From NCBI RefSeq assembly GCF_001676385.1, contig NZ_LYVJ01000003.1:309849-373848 (forward strand): a stretch of DNA of 64,000 nucleotides, read 5' to 3'. A program made the translations under genes and the position numbers. The notes under the pieces were generated by a model. The model searched no databases and was not told where the DNA came from. It was given only the letters and a program-made list of their open reading frames with translations. Positions within the stretch are counted from its first letter, which is position 1, and the number at the start of each line of letters is the position of its first letter. Positions 35,054 through 46,656 of the stretch are shown here, piece by piece. This DNA is from Stenotrophomonas maltophilia (GTDB taxonomy: Bacteria; Pseudomonadota; Gammaproteobacteria; Xanthomonadales; Xanthomonadaceae).

Positions 35054-35125
35054 GATGGAGCCAAGCATGGGCTCGGCTCCACAGACTTCATGATGCCCGT
35101 GTAGAGCCGAGCCCGCGCTCGGCTG
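35054..35125. repeat. Two single SMAG elements 3' of the RAYT gene
   Basis: GGAGCCAAGC..GGCTCGGCTCC hairpin at 35054-35082 and a GTAGAGCCGAGCCCGCGCTC hairpin at 35101-35125. Together with the pair at 35676 they bracket the RAYT transposase gene on both sides. Confidence 0.75.
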
Positions 35126-35144
35126 CTCCTGGCCTCAATACCCA

Positions 35145-35600
35145 TCACCCCCAAAGCGGCCATCGACTCCACACATAGGGGTATTCCCCGATGCGCGTGG
35201 CCAATCCTGCACGCACGGGATTGGCCGCGATGTACATCGCCTGCGTGCGCAGGCATTCATCGCCGCGCAGCGCATGATCGTAGTATCCCGGCTGCCAGAT
35301 CGGCGCGCTCGCATCAACGCGCCTGGCGATGGATCTTCCACTCCGGGACTTCAGGATCTGCATGCACCCGGCGAGCGTTCCGCATCGCAGCTCGATCAGC
35401 CAGTGAAGATGATCCGGCATGATCACCCAGGCGAGGGAACACGTCCGTCCTGTCCGCTCCACCGTACGGAGCGCCTCGATCAGAAGGTCGACGTTGGCTT
35501 CATCGTCGAACCAGCGGCGACGCGCGTGTGTCACCGTGGTGATCGCGTAGACGTTGCCGGTCTGCGACCAGCGGCCAATACGAAGTGCGGGGCTGGACAT
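35145..35600 (-). CDS. REP-associated tyrosine transposase (RAYT, Y1_Tnp family)
   Basis: Single-copy-type IS200/IS605-related nuclease of 151 residues. The HUH motif is His64-x-His66 in MPDHLHWL, and the candidate nucleophile tyrosine is Tyr107 or Tyr108 in QPGYYDHAL. A C-terminal CLRTQAMYIAANPVRAGL helix is conserved in RAYTs. The gene is flanked on both sides by GTAG-headed SMAG palindromes, the expected substrates it nicks and mobilises. RAYTs are usually domesticated and do not themselves transpose as IS elements. There are no terminal repeats or target duplications of its own. Confidence 0.92.
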   Translation of the reverse strand: MSSPALRIGRWSQTGNVYAITTVTHARRRWFDDEANVDLLIEALRTVERTGRTCSLAWVIMPDHLHWLIELRCGTLAGCMQILKSRSGRSIARRVDASAPIWQPGYYDHALRGDECLRTQAMYIAANPVRAGLATRIGEYPYVWSRWPLWG

Positions 35601-35675
35601 GCCCGAAGACTATGCTTCGACCGACAGGCTCTCCATCGGGGCAACACTACAAGTCCCGTCAGCCGTTTCCCGGCT

Positions 35676-35755
35676 GTAGAGCCGAGCCCATGCTCGGCTG
35701 CGTTTCGCCTGAGAACCGCGCTACGCGCGTGAGCCGAGCGTGGGCTCGGCTCTAC
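35676..35755. repeat. SMAG-type palindrome pair next to RAYT
   Basis: GTAGAGCCGAGCCCATGCTC (from 35676) and its inverted partner ending GGCTCTAC (35755). It lies between the RAYT start and the mntP stop. Confidence 0.85.
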
Positions 35756-35767
35756 AGGTTTCCCTGC

Positions 35768-36343
35768 TCACCCCACGCCCTGCAGGTGTTCGTACAGGAT
35801 CGTCGCGCCGATGATTACCAGGATCACGCCACCGATGATCTCGGCACGCTTGCCAACCATGCTGCCCAGCACGCGGCCGAGCATGATGCCGGCGCTGACC
35901 ATGGTCAGCGTGCACAGGCCGATGACCGCGGCCATCACGCCGATATGCACATCCATGAAGGCCAGGCCGATGCCCACCGCCATCGCGTCGATGCTGGTGG
36001 CGAAACCGGTCAGCGCCAGCTTCCAGAAGCTCTGGTGCCGGGAGGAATCTTCGTCTTCCTCGCTGTTGTCCGGACGCAGGCCGTTGTAGATCATGTGGAG
36101 GCCCAGCAGGCCAAGCAGGCCGAACGCGATCCAGTGGTCGAAGGCCTCGACGTACTGCAGGGCGGCGCGGCCGAGCAGCCAGCCGATGATGGGCGTGATC
36201 GCCTCGATGACACCGAAGATGATGCCGGCGCGCAACGCGTCGCGGAACACCGGCTTGCGCATGGCCGCGCCCTTGCCGATCGCCGCAGCGAAGGCATCGG
36301 TGGACATGGCGAAGCCGATCAGGAGGATCGAAATGGGGGACAT
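35768..36343 (-). CDS. mntP: Manganese efflux pump MntP
   Basis: Inner-membrane Mn2+ exporter of 191 residues with six helices in two repeats. Conserved acidic segments are [14 protein letters not shown] in the first repeat and [16 protein letters not shown] in the second, each carrying the Asp used for manganese. A charged loop ([12 protein letters not shown]) separates the halves. ATG 36343 gives the canonical [18 protein letters not shown] start. A yybP-ykoY manganese riboswitch lies 77-177 bases upstream on the same strand and should switch it on when Mn2+ is high. It is convergent with nothing and isolated by SMAG repeats. Confidence 0.94.
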   Translation of the reverse strand: MSPISILLIGFAMSTDAFAAAIGKGAAMRKPVFRDALRAGIIFGVIEAITPIIGWLLGRAALQYVEAFDHWIAFGLLGLLGLHMIYNGLRPDNSEEDEDSSRHQSFWKLALTGFATSIDAMAVGIGLAFMDVHIGVMAAVIGLCTLTMVSAGIMLGRVLGSMVGKRAEIIGGVILVIIGATILYEHLQGVG

Positions 36344-36419
36344 GGACTGCTGCTGAGGTCGGGCAAGGACGGACGCACGGCTCGCGCTCGCGCCCAACCT
36401 GACGTTGCGCGCGCGGGCC

Positions 36420-36520
36420 GCTGGTCTCGCCAACCATCATGGTTGTCCACGCCACGGCGCACTGGCCGAGTATGTTGACGTGGACGATTCCTGCGAGGGA
36501 ATCCGGCTACTCCCCAAGGG
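36420..36520 (-). promoter_or_regulatory. yybP-ykoY manganese riboswitch
   Basis: On the minus strand the conserved aptamer pieces occur in order: GGGGAGTAGCC (plus coordinates 36505-36515), GTCAACATACTC (36468-36479), a GTGGACAACC..GGTT stem region, and GGCGAGACC (36423-36431). These are the Mn2+-binding loops and closing strand of the yybP-ykoY RNA that controls mntP in E. coli. It sits in the 5' leader of mntP, so high Mn2+ should raise its expression. Exact ends are approximate. Confidence 0.88.
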
Positions 36521-36627
36521 GACGCGAAGCTTAGCATCGCGATCCGCGCGTGGTGCATTTCCGGAGAAACGCGCAGGCAGGGCTGTTTTTTATAGCGCTG
36601 GCTATAACCGCACCTCGCTGCGCGCGG

Positions 36628-36765
36628 CAGCCGAGCGCGCGCTCGGCTCTGCAGAGGGTGCGCGGCACTGGATTCTTGTAGAGCCGAGCCAATGCTCGGC
36701 TGCTGTTCAGCCCGGCCACGGAACACCATGCCTCGCGCAGGAGCCGAGCGCGGGCTCGGCTCTGC
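36628..36765. repeat. SMAG single element plus pair
   Basis: A single hairpin CAGCCGAGCG..CTCGGCTCTGC at 36628-36652, then a pair with head GTAGAGCCGAGCC at 36678 and partner ending CTCTGC at 36765. The CTCTGC ends replace the usual CTCTAC, a shared variant of these two copies. Confidence 0.8.
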
Positions 36766-36773
36766 ATGTGCCA

Positions 36774-39700
36774 TCAGGCATCGCTGTTGCCGGCGTCACG
36801 CAGCGCGCCCAGGAAGGCACGCAGCGAAGCCGGCTTGATCGGCTTGGTCAGCACGCGGTAGCCACGCTCGCGCGCCATCCGCTTCAGCTCGTCGCGGCCA
36901 TCGGCGGTCAGCAGCGCACCCGGCAGCGGATAGCCGGCCGCCTCGCGCAGCGCCACCAGCGCATCAAGGCCGTCCATGCGGTCATGCAGGTGGTAGTCCA
37001 CCAGCATCACCTGCGGGCGCTCGGCGATCTTCTCCAGCGCCTGGTCGACGGTGGCGGCAGTGATCACCTGCACCTGCCACCGGCCCAGCAGCGCGCGCAT
37101 GCCGTCGAGGATCTCCTCGTCATTGTCCACGCACAGCACGCGCAGGCCGGACAGTGAATCGCTGCGTACCGGCGCGGCCACCGCCGTGACCGGCGCAACC
37201 GGCTCGGTGTAGCCAGGCAGCGGCGCCACCCGCGGCAGGATGATCGAGAACATCGATCCCTTGCCGACCCGGCTGCGCGCATTGAGCCGGTGGTCGAGCA
37301 GGCGCGAGATGCGCTGGCAGATCGACAGGCCCAGGCCGAGCCCCTGCTCGCCCCAGTCGAACGGCTGCTGGTAGCGGTGGAACTCATCGAAGATCTGCCG
37401 CATGTGGTGCTCCGGAATGCCGGGGCCGGTATCCCACACCTGCAGTTCCACTTCGTCGCCGCGCTGGCGCACCGCCAGCACGATGCGGCCCTGCCGGGTG
37501 TAACGCAGCGCATTGGCCAGGAAGTTCTGCAGCACGCGGCGCAGCAGCCGGCGATCACTGCGTACCCAGGCCGGGCGCGCGAACAGGTCCAGGCGCAGGC
37601 CACGACCGGCGGCGACCGGGGTGTACTGCGCGGCCAGTTCGCGCATCAGGGCGCTCACGTCGAATTCGCCGATCACCGGGTGCAGGCCACCCGCATCCAG
37701 CCGTGACACGTCCAGCAGGCCATCGAGCAGCTCCTCAGCCGCTCGCAGCGACGCATCCACGCGTTCGGCCAGGTGCTTCTGTTCGTCGCTCACGTGATCA
37801 CTGTCGCGCAGTGCGGACGCAAACAGCCGCGCTGCATTCAACGGTTGCAGCACGTCATGGCTGATCGCCGCCAGGAAGCGGGTCTTCGACTGCTGCGCGA
37901 CCTCGGCCTCATGCGAGCGCTCGGCCACGCGCTGTTCCAGCGTTTCGTTGGCTTCCAGCAGCGCCTTTTCCGCATGCTTGTAGTCGGTGATGTCGTTGTA
38001 GCTGGTCACGTAACCGCCGCCGGGCAGTGCCTGGCCGCGCATTTCGATCACCTTGCCGTCGCTGCGGGTGCGCTCGAACACATGCGGTGAGCCGGCGCGC
38101 ATGTAGCCGATGCGGCGGTTGATCTGCACTTCGATATCGCCCTCGCCCAGCTCGCCGCGCTCGGCGTTGTAGCGGATCAGGTCGGCGACCGGGCGGCCCA
38201 CGTAGAGCATGCCGTCGGGGTAGCCGAACATGTCCTGGTAGCGGCGGTTCCATGCGGTCAGGCGCATGTCCGGATCGACCACGCTGACCCCGGCGCTGAT
38301 GTTTTCCAGCGTGGTCGACAGGATCTCGCGGTTGAAGCGCAGTTCCTGCCCGGCTTCGTCCAGAACCGCCACCACTTCGCCCAGGTCCATGCCCGAGCCA
38401 CGCAGCAGGCTGGTCAGCAGCAGGCGTGCCGACGCCGCGCCGATCGAGGCGGCCAGCAGGCGCTCGGTGAACTGTACCCACGGACGGTCCGCAGGCGCCG
38501 AGGATTGCAGCTCGCGGCCCAGCGACTGCGCCTGCTCGAAGAACGAACGCCGCGCGTGGCGTTCGCCGACCACGCGCGAGGCCAGTGCCAGCAGGTCGCC
38601 CACATGCACGTGGCCGGGCCAGCCGCCGGCCACCGACGGGCGCTCGGCATACGGGTCGAGGAACGGCGCAGCGCGCAGGCGCTCGTCGACGCCGGGCCGC
38701 CAGCGCGCGGACACCAGCATCATCGTCGCCGCGTTGACCAGCAGCGACCAGAAGGTGCCGTGGGTCAGCGGATCCCAGCCGGTCATGCCGAACAGCTGCT
38801 GCGGGCGCAGCCACTCGATGCCGAATGGGCCATGCTGCACCCAGGCCGCGTCGACCCAGCCGGCCATGGTCATTGCCGGCAGCAGCAGGGTGTACAACCA
38901 GGTGGCAAAGCCCAGCAGCATGCCCACCTCGACGCCGCGCCGGCTGGCACCGCGCCAGTACAGGCCGCCGATCAGGCCGGGCGCGAACTGCGCCACCGCT
39001 GCGAACGCCATCAGGCCGTACGAGGCCAGCGTGCTGTCGTTGCTGCTGCTGCGGTAGTAGCTGTAAGCCATCAGTGCCAGCAGCAGGATCGCCAGGCGGC
39101 GGATCCACAGCACCCGCGAGGCGACGTCGGCGGCCTCCTGGTGGTCACCGCTACGGCGCAGCAGCACCGGCATCACCAGGTCGTTGCTGACCATGGTCGC
39201 CAGCGCGATCGAGGACACGATGACCATGCCGGTGGCGGCCGAGAAGCCGCCCACATAGGCGATCAGGGCCAGCGCGTTGCGGCCTTCGGCCAATGGCAGG
39301 GCCAGCACCATCGAATCATCGGCGACGCTGCCGCCGGTGCCGAACAGGGTCACGCCGGCGGTGGCGATCGGCAGCACCATGGCCGAGATCAGCACCAGGT
39401 AGCCACCGAACATCCAGCGCGCGCGGCGCACGTCGCGCACGTCACCGCACTCGACCACGGCTACATGGAACTGGCGCGGCAGGCAGATGATGGCGAGGAA
39501 ACTGAGCAGGGTCTGCGAGATGAACCCCACCGGCGGCAGCCCGGTGAACAGCGTATGCACCGATTCCACGACCGCGTCGGTGCGGTTGCTCAGCCACAGG
39601 TAGGCGAACACGCCTACGGCCAGCATCGCCAGCAGCTTGATCACCGACTCGAAGGCGATCGCCAGCATCATGCCGTGGTGGTGCTCGGTGGCATCGACCT

Positions 39701-40232
39701 GGCGGGTACCGAACAGGGTGGCGAACAGCGCCATCAGCAGCGCCACGTACAGCGCGGGGTCGGTGAAGAAGCCGGTCGGGCCGGTGTTGCCGGTCAGTAC
39801 CTGCAGGCTCATCGCCACCGCTTTGTACTGCAGCGCCAGGTAAGGAACGATGCCGATCAGTGCAATGATCGCCACCAGCGCCGCCAGCCGCCGCGAACGG
39901 CCGAAGCGCGAAGAAATGAAATCTGCGATGGAGACAACGTTCTGGCTGCGCGCGATCAGCGCCAGGCGCTCGATGATGCGCCAGCCGAACAGCAGCAGCA
40001 GCAGCGGGCCGATGTAGATGGGCAGGTAGCCCACGCCATTGCGCACGGCGGTGCCGACCGCGCCGTAGAAGGTCCACGACGAGCAGTACACGGCCAGCGC
40101 CAGGCTGTAGACCACCGGCCGGAGCCACGGCCGGTCAGGGTACATGGGCCGGCGGTCACCCCACCACGCCACGCCGAACAGCAGCGCGGCATAGGCAACC
40201 GAGACCAGCAGCAGGATCCAGCTGGAGACCAC
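36774..40232 (-). CDS. crbS: Hybrid sensor histidine kinase CrbS (SSS-transporter/PAS/HisKA/HATPase/REC)
   Basis: Membrane sensor of 1152 residues. A sodium:solute-symporter-like part with about 13 helices fills roughly residues 1-530. A linker and a PAS domain (about 640-760) lead to HisKA with the phospho-accepting His in AAISHDVLQPLN near residue 791. The HATPase N-box is near 905 and the G-box DTGPGIPEHH follows. A C-terminal receiver has Asp in MLVDYHLHD near residue 1079. This layout matches CrbS/MxtR, which senses acetate status and acts with CrbR on acs. The start is GTG with GAGGG upstream, and no better ATG exists. It converges on crbR across the RAYT and mntP. Confidence 0.9.
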   Translation of the reverse strand: MVSSWILLLVSVAYAALLFGVAWWGDRRPMYPDRPWLRPVVYSLALAVYCSSWTFYGAVGTAVRNGVGYLPIYIGPLLLLLFGWRIIERLALIARSQNVVSIADFISSRFGRSRRLAALVAIIALIGIVPYLALQYKAVAMSLQVLTGNTGPTGFFTDPALYVALLMALFATLFGTRQVDATEHHHGMMLAIAFESVIKLLAMLAVGVFAYLWLSNRTDAVVESVHTLFTGLPPVGFISQTLLSFLAIICLPRQFHVAVVECGDVRDVRRARWMFGGYLVLISAMVLPIATAGVTLFGTGGSVADDSMVLALPLAEGRNALALIAYVGGFSAATGMVIVSSIALATMVSNDLVMPVLLRRSGDHQEAADVASRVLWIRRLAILLLALMAYSYYRSSSNDSTLASYGLMAFAAVAQFAPGLIGGLYWRGASRRGVEVGMLLGFATWLYTLLLPAMTMAGWVDAAWVQHGPFGIEWLRPQQLFGMTGWDPLTHGTFWSLLVNAATMMLVSARWRPGVDERLRAAPFLDPYAERPSVAGGWPGHVHVGDLLALASRVVGERHARRSFFEQAQSLGRELQSSAPADRPWVQFTERLLAASIGAASARLLLTSLLRGSGMDLGEVVAVLDEAGQELRFNREILSTTLENISAGVSVVDPDMRLTAWNRRYQDMFGYPDGMLYVGRPVADLIRYNAERGELGEGDIEVQINRRIGYMRAGSPHVFERTRSDGKVIEMRGQALPGGGYVTSYNDITDYKHAEKALLEANETLEQRVAERSHEAEVAQQSKTRFLAAISHDVLQPLNAARLFASALRDSDHVSDEQKHLAERVDASLRAAEELLDGLLDVSRLDAGGLHPVIGEFDVSALMRELAAQYTPVAAGRGLRLDLFARPAWVRSDRRLLRRVLQNFLANALRYTRQGRIVLAVRQRGDEVELQVWDTGPGIPEHHMRQIFDEFHRYQQPFDWGEQGLGLGLSICQRISRLLDHRLNARSRVGKGSMFSIILPRVAPLPGYTEPVAPVTAVAAPVRSDSLSGLRVLCVDNDEEILDGMRALLGRWQVQVITAATVDQALEKIAERPQVMLVDYHLHDRMDGLDALVALREAAGYPLPGALLTADGRDELKRMARERGYRVLTKPIKPASLRAFLGALRDAGNSDA

Positions 40233-40260
40233 GCGTGCGTTTCCCTCAGGGCAGGGGTCA

Positions 40261-40376
40261 GTAGATCACGACCGTTGGTCGTGAGGCTAGGTCACGAGGA
40301 AGGACCGCAAGGGTGGGGCACGGCGGTGGGTCACGATCGTTGATCCGTCTGGTGGGTCACGACCGTTGGTCGTGAC
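40261..40376. repeat. TCACGACC palindromes with GTAG heads
   Basis: GTAGATCACGACC-GTT-GGTCGTGA at 40261-40283 and GTGGGTCACGACC-GTT-GGTCGTGAC at 40352-40376, with a degenerate copy between (TCACGATCGTTGATC near 40331). Same architecture as SMAG but with a TCACGACC stem. They lie in the leader of crbS. Confidence 0.75.
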
Positions 40377-40398
40377 GGGGACATCCGTGCCTACTAAC

Positions 40399-40460
40399 AG
40401 TGGGCACCTACCGGGAATCAATGGGCACCCACCTGGAAGCGGTGGGCACCTGCCAGGCAC
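40399..40460. repeat. Three degenerate direct repeats of GTGGGCACCTRCC
   Basis: GTGGGCACCTACC, ATGGGCACCCACC and GTGGGCACCTGCC occur at about 20-bp intervals just 3' of the S46 peptidase gene (stop at 40466). Function unknown; they do not form a clear hairpin. Confidence 0.5.
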
Positions 40461-40465
40461 CGGCG

Positions 40466-42613
<2,148 letters not shown>

Positions 42614-42698
42614 GAGGCGATCCGGCACGACAGAACAGCCCGGGACCATAGCCCGTGGGGCCGGATGGGGCAACGGCCGATGGTTGGGGACCTGACAG

Positions 42699-42775
42699 GT
42701 AGAGCCGAGCCCATGCTCGGCTGCTCTTCCGTCAACCCGCGCTGCACGCAGAAGCCGAGCATGGCTCGGCTCTAC
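42699..42775. repeat. SMAG-type palindrome pair
   Basis: GTAGAGCCGAGCCCATGCTC from 42699 and partner GCCGAGCATGGCTCGGCTCTAC ending at 42775 (the partner is listed in two pieces because of its length: GCCGAGCATGGC, then TCGGCTCTAC). It lies between the S46 peptidase start and the tamB stop. Confidence 0.85.
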
Positions 42776-42792
42776 AGGGATGCCACGGCGGA

Positions 42793-45700
42793 TTACTTCT
42801 CCCGTCGCCAGTTGATCGACCCGCGGTTTTCCACCGTGCTCGACTCCACTTCCACGTCGAAGCCGCGGCGCAGCAGGTACTTCAGCGTGATCACCGAACC
42901 GGCACCGACCAGCGACACGCCATAACCCACGTACAGCTTGGGAGAAATGTACTTGCCGACGCCGATCACCGAGCCGCCCAGCGCGCGCGACTGGCTCACG
43001 CCGGCATCGTCCAGGCCCAGCTTCGCGCCCAGCTGCGAGGCCAGCAGCCCGCTGCCGGCCGAGAGCGCCGCCGAAGCCGCGTTGACCTGCTGCGCCTGGT
43101 CGCTGCTGGCACCGGTCAGGCTGCGTCCCAGCACCAAGTAGGCCAGTGCTTCGGACTGCGACATCGCCGGATCGGACCACACGTCCGCACGGGGCTGCTG
43201 CGCACGCCCGGTGACGTCGATGCCGGCGGTGACATCCCCGATCCGGCGCTCGGCACGGATGTTGATGCGCGGGTCGGAGACCGCGTTGTAGTTCCAGTTG
43301 AGGTTGCCGCGGGTGATGGTCAGGTCCTGACCATAGGCTTTGTAGCGGCCACTGACCTCCAGGCCGCCGTTGGCGGTCATCTCGCGGCCAGGCTTGGCCC
43401 AGACCTGCATCTTGCCGGTCAGCGCCCCCTTCAGGCCGAAGCCCGTCATCTTCACCTTGTCGCCGAGGCTGACGGTCAGGTCCATGTCCAGCGGCGAGGT
43501 GCGCGACGCTTCCGGATCGGCCGGATCCAGCACCACCACATCTTCGGACACCGAGGTGCCGCGGTCCAGGCGCTCGATGTCGATGTCGGCCTCCGGCACG
43601 TGCACGGTGCCACGCAGCTCCATCGCCGCCTTGGCCAGGGTGAAGTCCAGGTTGGGGTTGGCGACGATGCGCAGTTCGCTGGTGTTGGACAGCAGCACGT
43701 TCTCGCCGTGGATCTTCAACTGCAGCGGCTGTGCATCGCCGAACCACGACAGGCCGCCATCCACGTACAGCGTGCCCTGGCCCGAGTTGGCCTGTGCAGT
43801 GATCCTGGCCGACCCATCGGGCTGGGCCACGAAACTGCCCTTGCCCTGGTCGAAGGTCAGGCCCAATGCGGGGAATTCGCCCTTGAAGTTGCTCAGCTGG
43901 GCGTCACCGCCCAACGACGGTTGCCCTCGCGTGCCGCGCAGGCTGACGTGGCCTTCGATCAGGCCGGTCGGGCGCACGATGTCCGGCGAGAACAGCTCCA
44001 GCCAGTACAGCCGCGACATGTTGAGGTAAAGCTCGCCATTCAACGGCGCGCCGGCTTCCCAGCCGGTCTGCAGCTTCGCGTCGACGAAGCCGTTGCCCTG
44101 GAAGCCCATGCCCAGGTAGCCCTTGATGCTGGCCGGGGTCATGTCCAGCTTCAGCGAGAACTGGTCGTAGCGCACCAGCTCGCCACGGGTGGTATCGCCC
44201 ACGGTGTTGCGGTTCTCGCCCAGGCGCACGCCGCCTTCCTTCGAGCGCACTTCCACATGGCCTTCCCAGGCCGTGCCGCGCGGGCGGATCTGCGCGTCCA
44301 GGCTGACATCGCCGCGCAGGTAGATGCGGCGGCCGGACTGCGGCGGCAGCCACGGCTGCACCAGCGCCAGCGGCAGCGCGTCACTGCGCACCACCAGGCC
44401 CTCGCGTGGCCAGTTGGCCTGTGCACACAGGGCGCCACTGCTGGCAGCGGCCAGGCAGGCTTCGGACAAGGTGTAGGTGCCGCCGTTGATCGCGAACGCC
44501 GCCGGTGCACGCAGCGACCACGCATCGCCCTTCACCGGGGCGATGCGCAGCGAGGCCAGCTCGCCACGCCACTGCGCGCCCTGCTGGCGCACGCTGCCCT
44601 GCAGCTCGATCGCACCCATCTCGTTGCGGGTCTGCGCAGCCAGCCGCAGGTTGGAGACACTGCCCTGCGCATCCACGTTCAAATGCTCCAGCAGCATGCC
44701 GGCGTTGACCTGCTGGCCCTGGATCGCCAGCGCGCCGCTGTCGCCGCGCCACGGCAGGCGGCCCTTGATGCTCACGCTTTCGGCGCCGTAGCCGTCCCAG
44801 TCGAGGTTGTTGCCGACCAGGTCGGCGGTGATGTCCGGCGCGTCGCGCGGGCCCTTCACCTGTACCTGCCCACGCAGGCCGCCGTCGGCGCCCGGCAGCA
44901 GGTCACTCAGCTGCAGCGGTTCGAAGCGTGCATCGATGTCGAGGCGATCACCGACCTTGCCCGAGGCGGTCACCCGGCTGCTGCCCAGCGCCAGCTTCAG
45001 GTCACCCTGGCCCTGCGCGCCCTGCAGCGCGAATTTGCCCTGTGCGTCGAGGTTGCGCTGGCGCAGCATGCCCTTCAGTGATGGCAGGTCCACCGTGGCT
45101 TCCAGCATACCGGCGGTGCCCGGTGCGGCATTGGCCGGCGGCGGCAGCTGGCGGCCCTTGGACGCCAGGTTGCCGGACAGGCGGCCGTTCCAGCCCGGCA
45201 CGAAATAGCCGGGGTCGAAGTCCTTCAGCGTGGCCTTGGCGTCCCAGTCCAGCTGCGGCGCCCAGGCCACCTGGCCTTCCACCTGCAGCTGCCCACCCGG
45301 TGTCTGCGCCTGCAGCTGGTGGATCGACGCGGCCTGGTCGTTGCCACGCACATCGAAGCGCAGCTGCGCCTTCTGTCGTTCGCGCTCGACCTCGGCACGG
45401 CCGATCGCCGCCCAGGCCTTGAGCGTGCCGGCCAGGCCGAAGCGTGCTTCCTTCAGTGTCACTGGCACCGGCGCACTGCCGGCCGTGTTCGGATCGGGCG
45501 CCGGAACGTAGGTCAGATTGCGCGCGATCACCGAGAAGTTGAGTTTCTGCTGCGCCTCCTGGCTGAAGTCGGCGGTGCCTTCCAGGCGTGCCTCGCCCCC
45601 GAGGCCCTTCACCTGCAACGGCGAAACCTTCAGCACCTGGTCCTGCAGCGACACCACCGAGGGCGCCAGCTCCAGTTCCTGGTCGCCCTGCTTCACCCTG

Positions 45701-46656
45701 CCGCGCAGGTTGGCATTGCCACCCTTGCCGGCCGCAGTGAAGTCCAGCGCCAGCGGCGCGATTGCCGAGCCCGCCAGGGCCGGCGACAGCAGTGCCGGGT
45801 CCAGCTCGTCACTGCGCACCGTGGCACTCCAGGTCGGGTCGGTACGGCCATCGAACACCAGCATCGCCTGCAGCGGCTTCGGTGCGCGCCCTGCCACCGC
45901 CACCTCCATGTGCGACAGGTCCCCCCGCGCAACGAGTCCCAACGCCGCCGCGGTGCGCCCGCGCGGCGCCGGCAGCACGGCGGTGACCGTCACGTCGGTG
46001 TCGTAGTCCCGGGCCGGGATGTAGTGGCCCTGGGCGGTGAAGTTGCCCATGTCACTGTCCACGACCAGCGCGCGTGCCTGGAATTCGCCGTTGGCGATCT
46101 CGATGCCGCCACGCACGCGGCTGATGTCGATCACCGGCTCATTGGCCTGGCTGATGCGGAAGCCATCGATGGCGATGGCATCGGCCTGGATCGCCAGCGG
46201 CATCTCGATCTGCGGCAGCGAATCAGGCCACGACGGCAGTTTGAACGGCTCGTCGCTCTTGGCCAGGTTCAACGTCGCGTTGGTCAGTTCCAGCCTGTCC
46301 AGCAGCAGCTTGCGGCCCAGCAACGGGCGCAGGTCCGGTTCCAGGTGCACGCGTTCGGCATGGAAATGGATGTCGTCGTAGCGGAAGTCGACGTTGTACA
46401 AGGTCAGCGGACCGGCCACCGGGCCTTCCACCTTGTCCCAGGTGAAGCTGGCGCCCACCGGCAGGCGCGCCACCACCTGTGCCAGCAGCACATCGCGGCC
46501 AGCCACGGTCTGCAGCAACCAGTACCCCGCCAGCAGGGCAAGCAGTACCAGGCCCAGAACACCGGCGCCGGACCAGGTCCAGAAACGGCGGCGGCGGTAG
46601 AAGCGCACGCGGGGCGCCGGTGTCTTCGGGTTCGGGGCCGGTGCCGGTGTACTCAC
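42793..46656 (-). CDS. tamB: Translocation and assembly module protein TamB
   Basis: Inner-membrane-anchored, periplasm-spanning protein of 1287 residues. One N-terminal transmembrane helix lies near residues 28-48 (GVLGLVLLALLAGYWLL), followed by a very long beta-rich groove region that likely guides lipids or proteins. The C-terminal DUF490 domain (about the last 330 residues) contains GSVIGVGKYISPKLYVGYG near the end. The start is GTG at 46656, overlapping the tamA stop as GTGA, so translation is coupled. TamA and TamB act together in outer-membrane phospholipid transport and autotransporter-like assembly. Confidence 0.94.
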   Translation of the reverse strand: MSTPAPAPNPKTPAPRVRFYRRRRFWTWSGAGVLGLVLLALLAGYWLLQTVAGRDVLLAQVVARLPVGASFTWDKVEGPVAGPLTLYNVDFRYDDIHFHAERVHLEPDLRPLLGRKLLLDRLELTNATLNLAKSDEPFKLPSWPDSLPQIEMPLAIQADAIAIDGFRISQANEPVIDISRVRGGIEIANGEFQARALVVDSDMGNFTAQGHYIPARDYDTDVTVTAVLPAPRGRTAAALGLVARGDLSHMEVAVAGRAPKPLQAMLVFDGRTDPTWSATVRSDELDPALLSPALAGSAIAPLALDFTAAGKGGNANLRGRVKQGDQELELAPSVVSLQDQVLKVSPLQVKGLGGEARLEGTADFSQEAQQKLNFSVIARNLTYVPAPDPNTAGSAPVPVTLKEARFGLAGTLKAWAAIGRAEVERERQKAQLRFDVRGNDQAASIHQLQAQTPGGQLQVEGQVAWAPQLDWDAKATLKDFDPGYFVPGWNGRLSGNLASKGRQLPPPANAAPGTAGMLEATVDLPSLKGMLRQRNLDAQGKFALQGAQGQGDLKLALGSSRVTASGKVGDRLDIDARFEPLQLSDLLPGADGGLRGQVQVKGPRDAPDITADLVGNNLDWDGYGAESVSIKGRLPWRGDSGALAIQGQQVNAGMLLEHLNVDAQGSVSNLRLAAQTRNEMGAIELQGSVRQQGAQWRGELASLRIAPVKGDAWSLRAPAAFAINGGTYTLSEACLAAASSGALCAQANWPREGLVVRSDALPLALVQPWLPPQSGRRIYLRGDVSLDAQIRPRGTAWEGHVEVRSKEGGVRLGENRNTVGDTTRGELVRYDQFSLKLDMTPASIKGYLGMGFQGNGFVDAKLQTGWEAGAPLNGELYLNMSRLYWLELFSPDIVRPTGLIEGHVSLRGTRGQPSLGGDAQLSNFKGEFPALGLTFDQGKGSFVAQPDGSARITAQANSGQGTLYVDGGLSWFGDAQPLQLKIHGENVLLSNTSELRIVANPNLDFTLAKAAMELRGTVHVPEADIDIERLDRGTSVSEDVVVLDPADPEASRTSPLDMDLTVSLGDKVKMTGFGLKGALTGKMQVWAKPGREMTANGGLEVSGRYKAYGQDLTITRGNLNWNYNAVSDPRINIRAERRIGDVTAGIDVTGRAQQPRADVWSDPAMSQSEALAYLVLGRSLTGASSDQAQQVNAASAALSAGSGLLASQLGAKLGLDDAGVSQSRALGGSVIGVGKYISPKLYVGYGVSLVGAGSVITLKYLLRRGFDVEVESSTVENRGSINWRREK

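Larger units (their letters stand above)
36344..36773. other. 430-bp intergenic region with riboswitch and SMAG repeats
   Basis: No gene is supported here. On the minus strand 36420-36520 is the yybP-ykoY leader of mntP. Beyond it are a single GCCGAGC hairpin (36628-36652) and a SMAG pair (36678-36765) ending eight bases before the crbS stop codon. A TATAGCG..GCTATA dyad at 36591-36605 lies upstream of the riboswitch and could belong to the mntP promoter. Confidence 0.75.

Noticed and set aside
35145..35600. Insertion sequence of the IS200 type
   Set aside because: The Y1 transposase is of the RAYT type. No element ends, no second gene and no target duplication are visible; the flanking palindromes are SMAG repeats present at many other sites.
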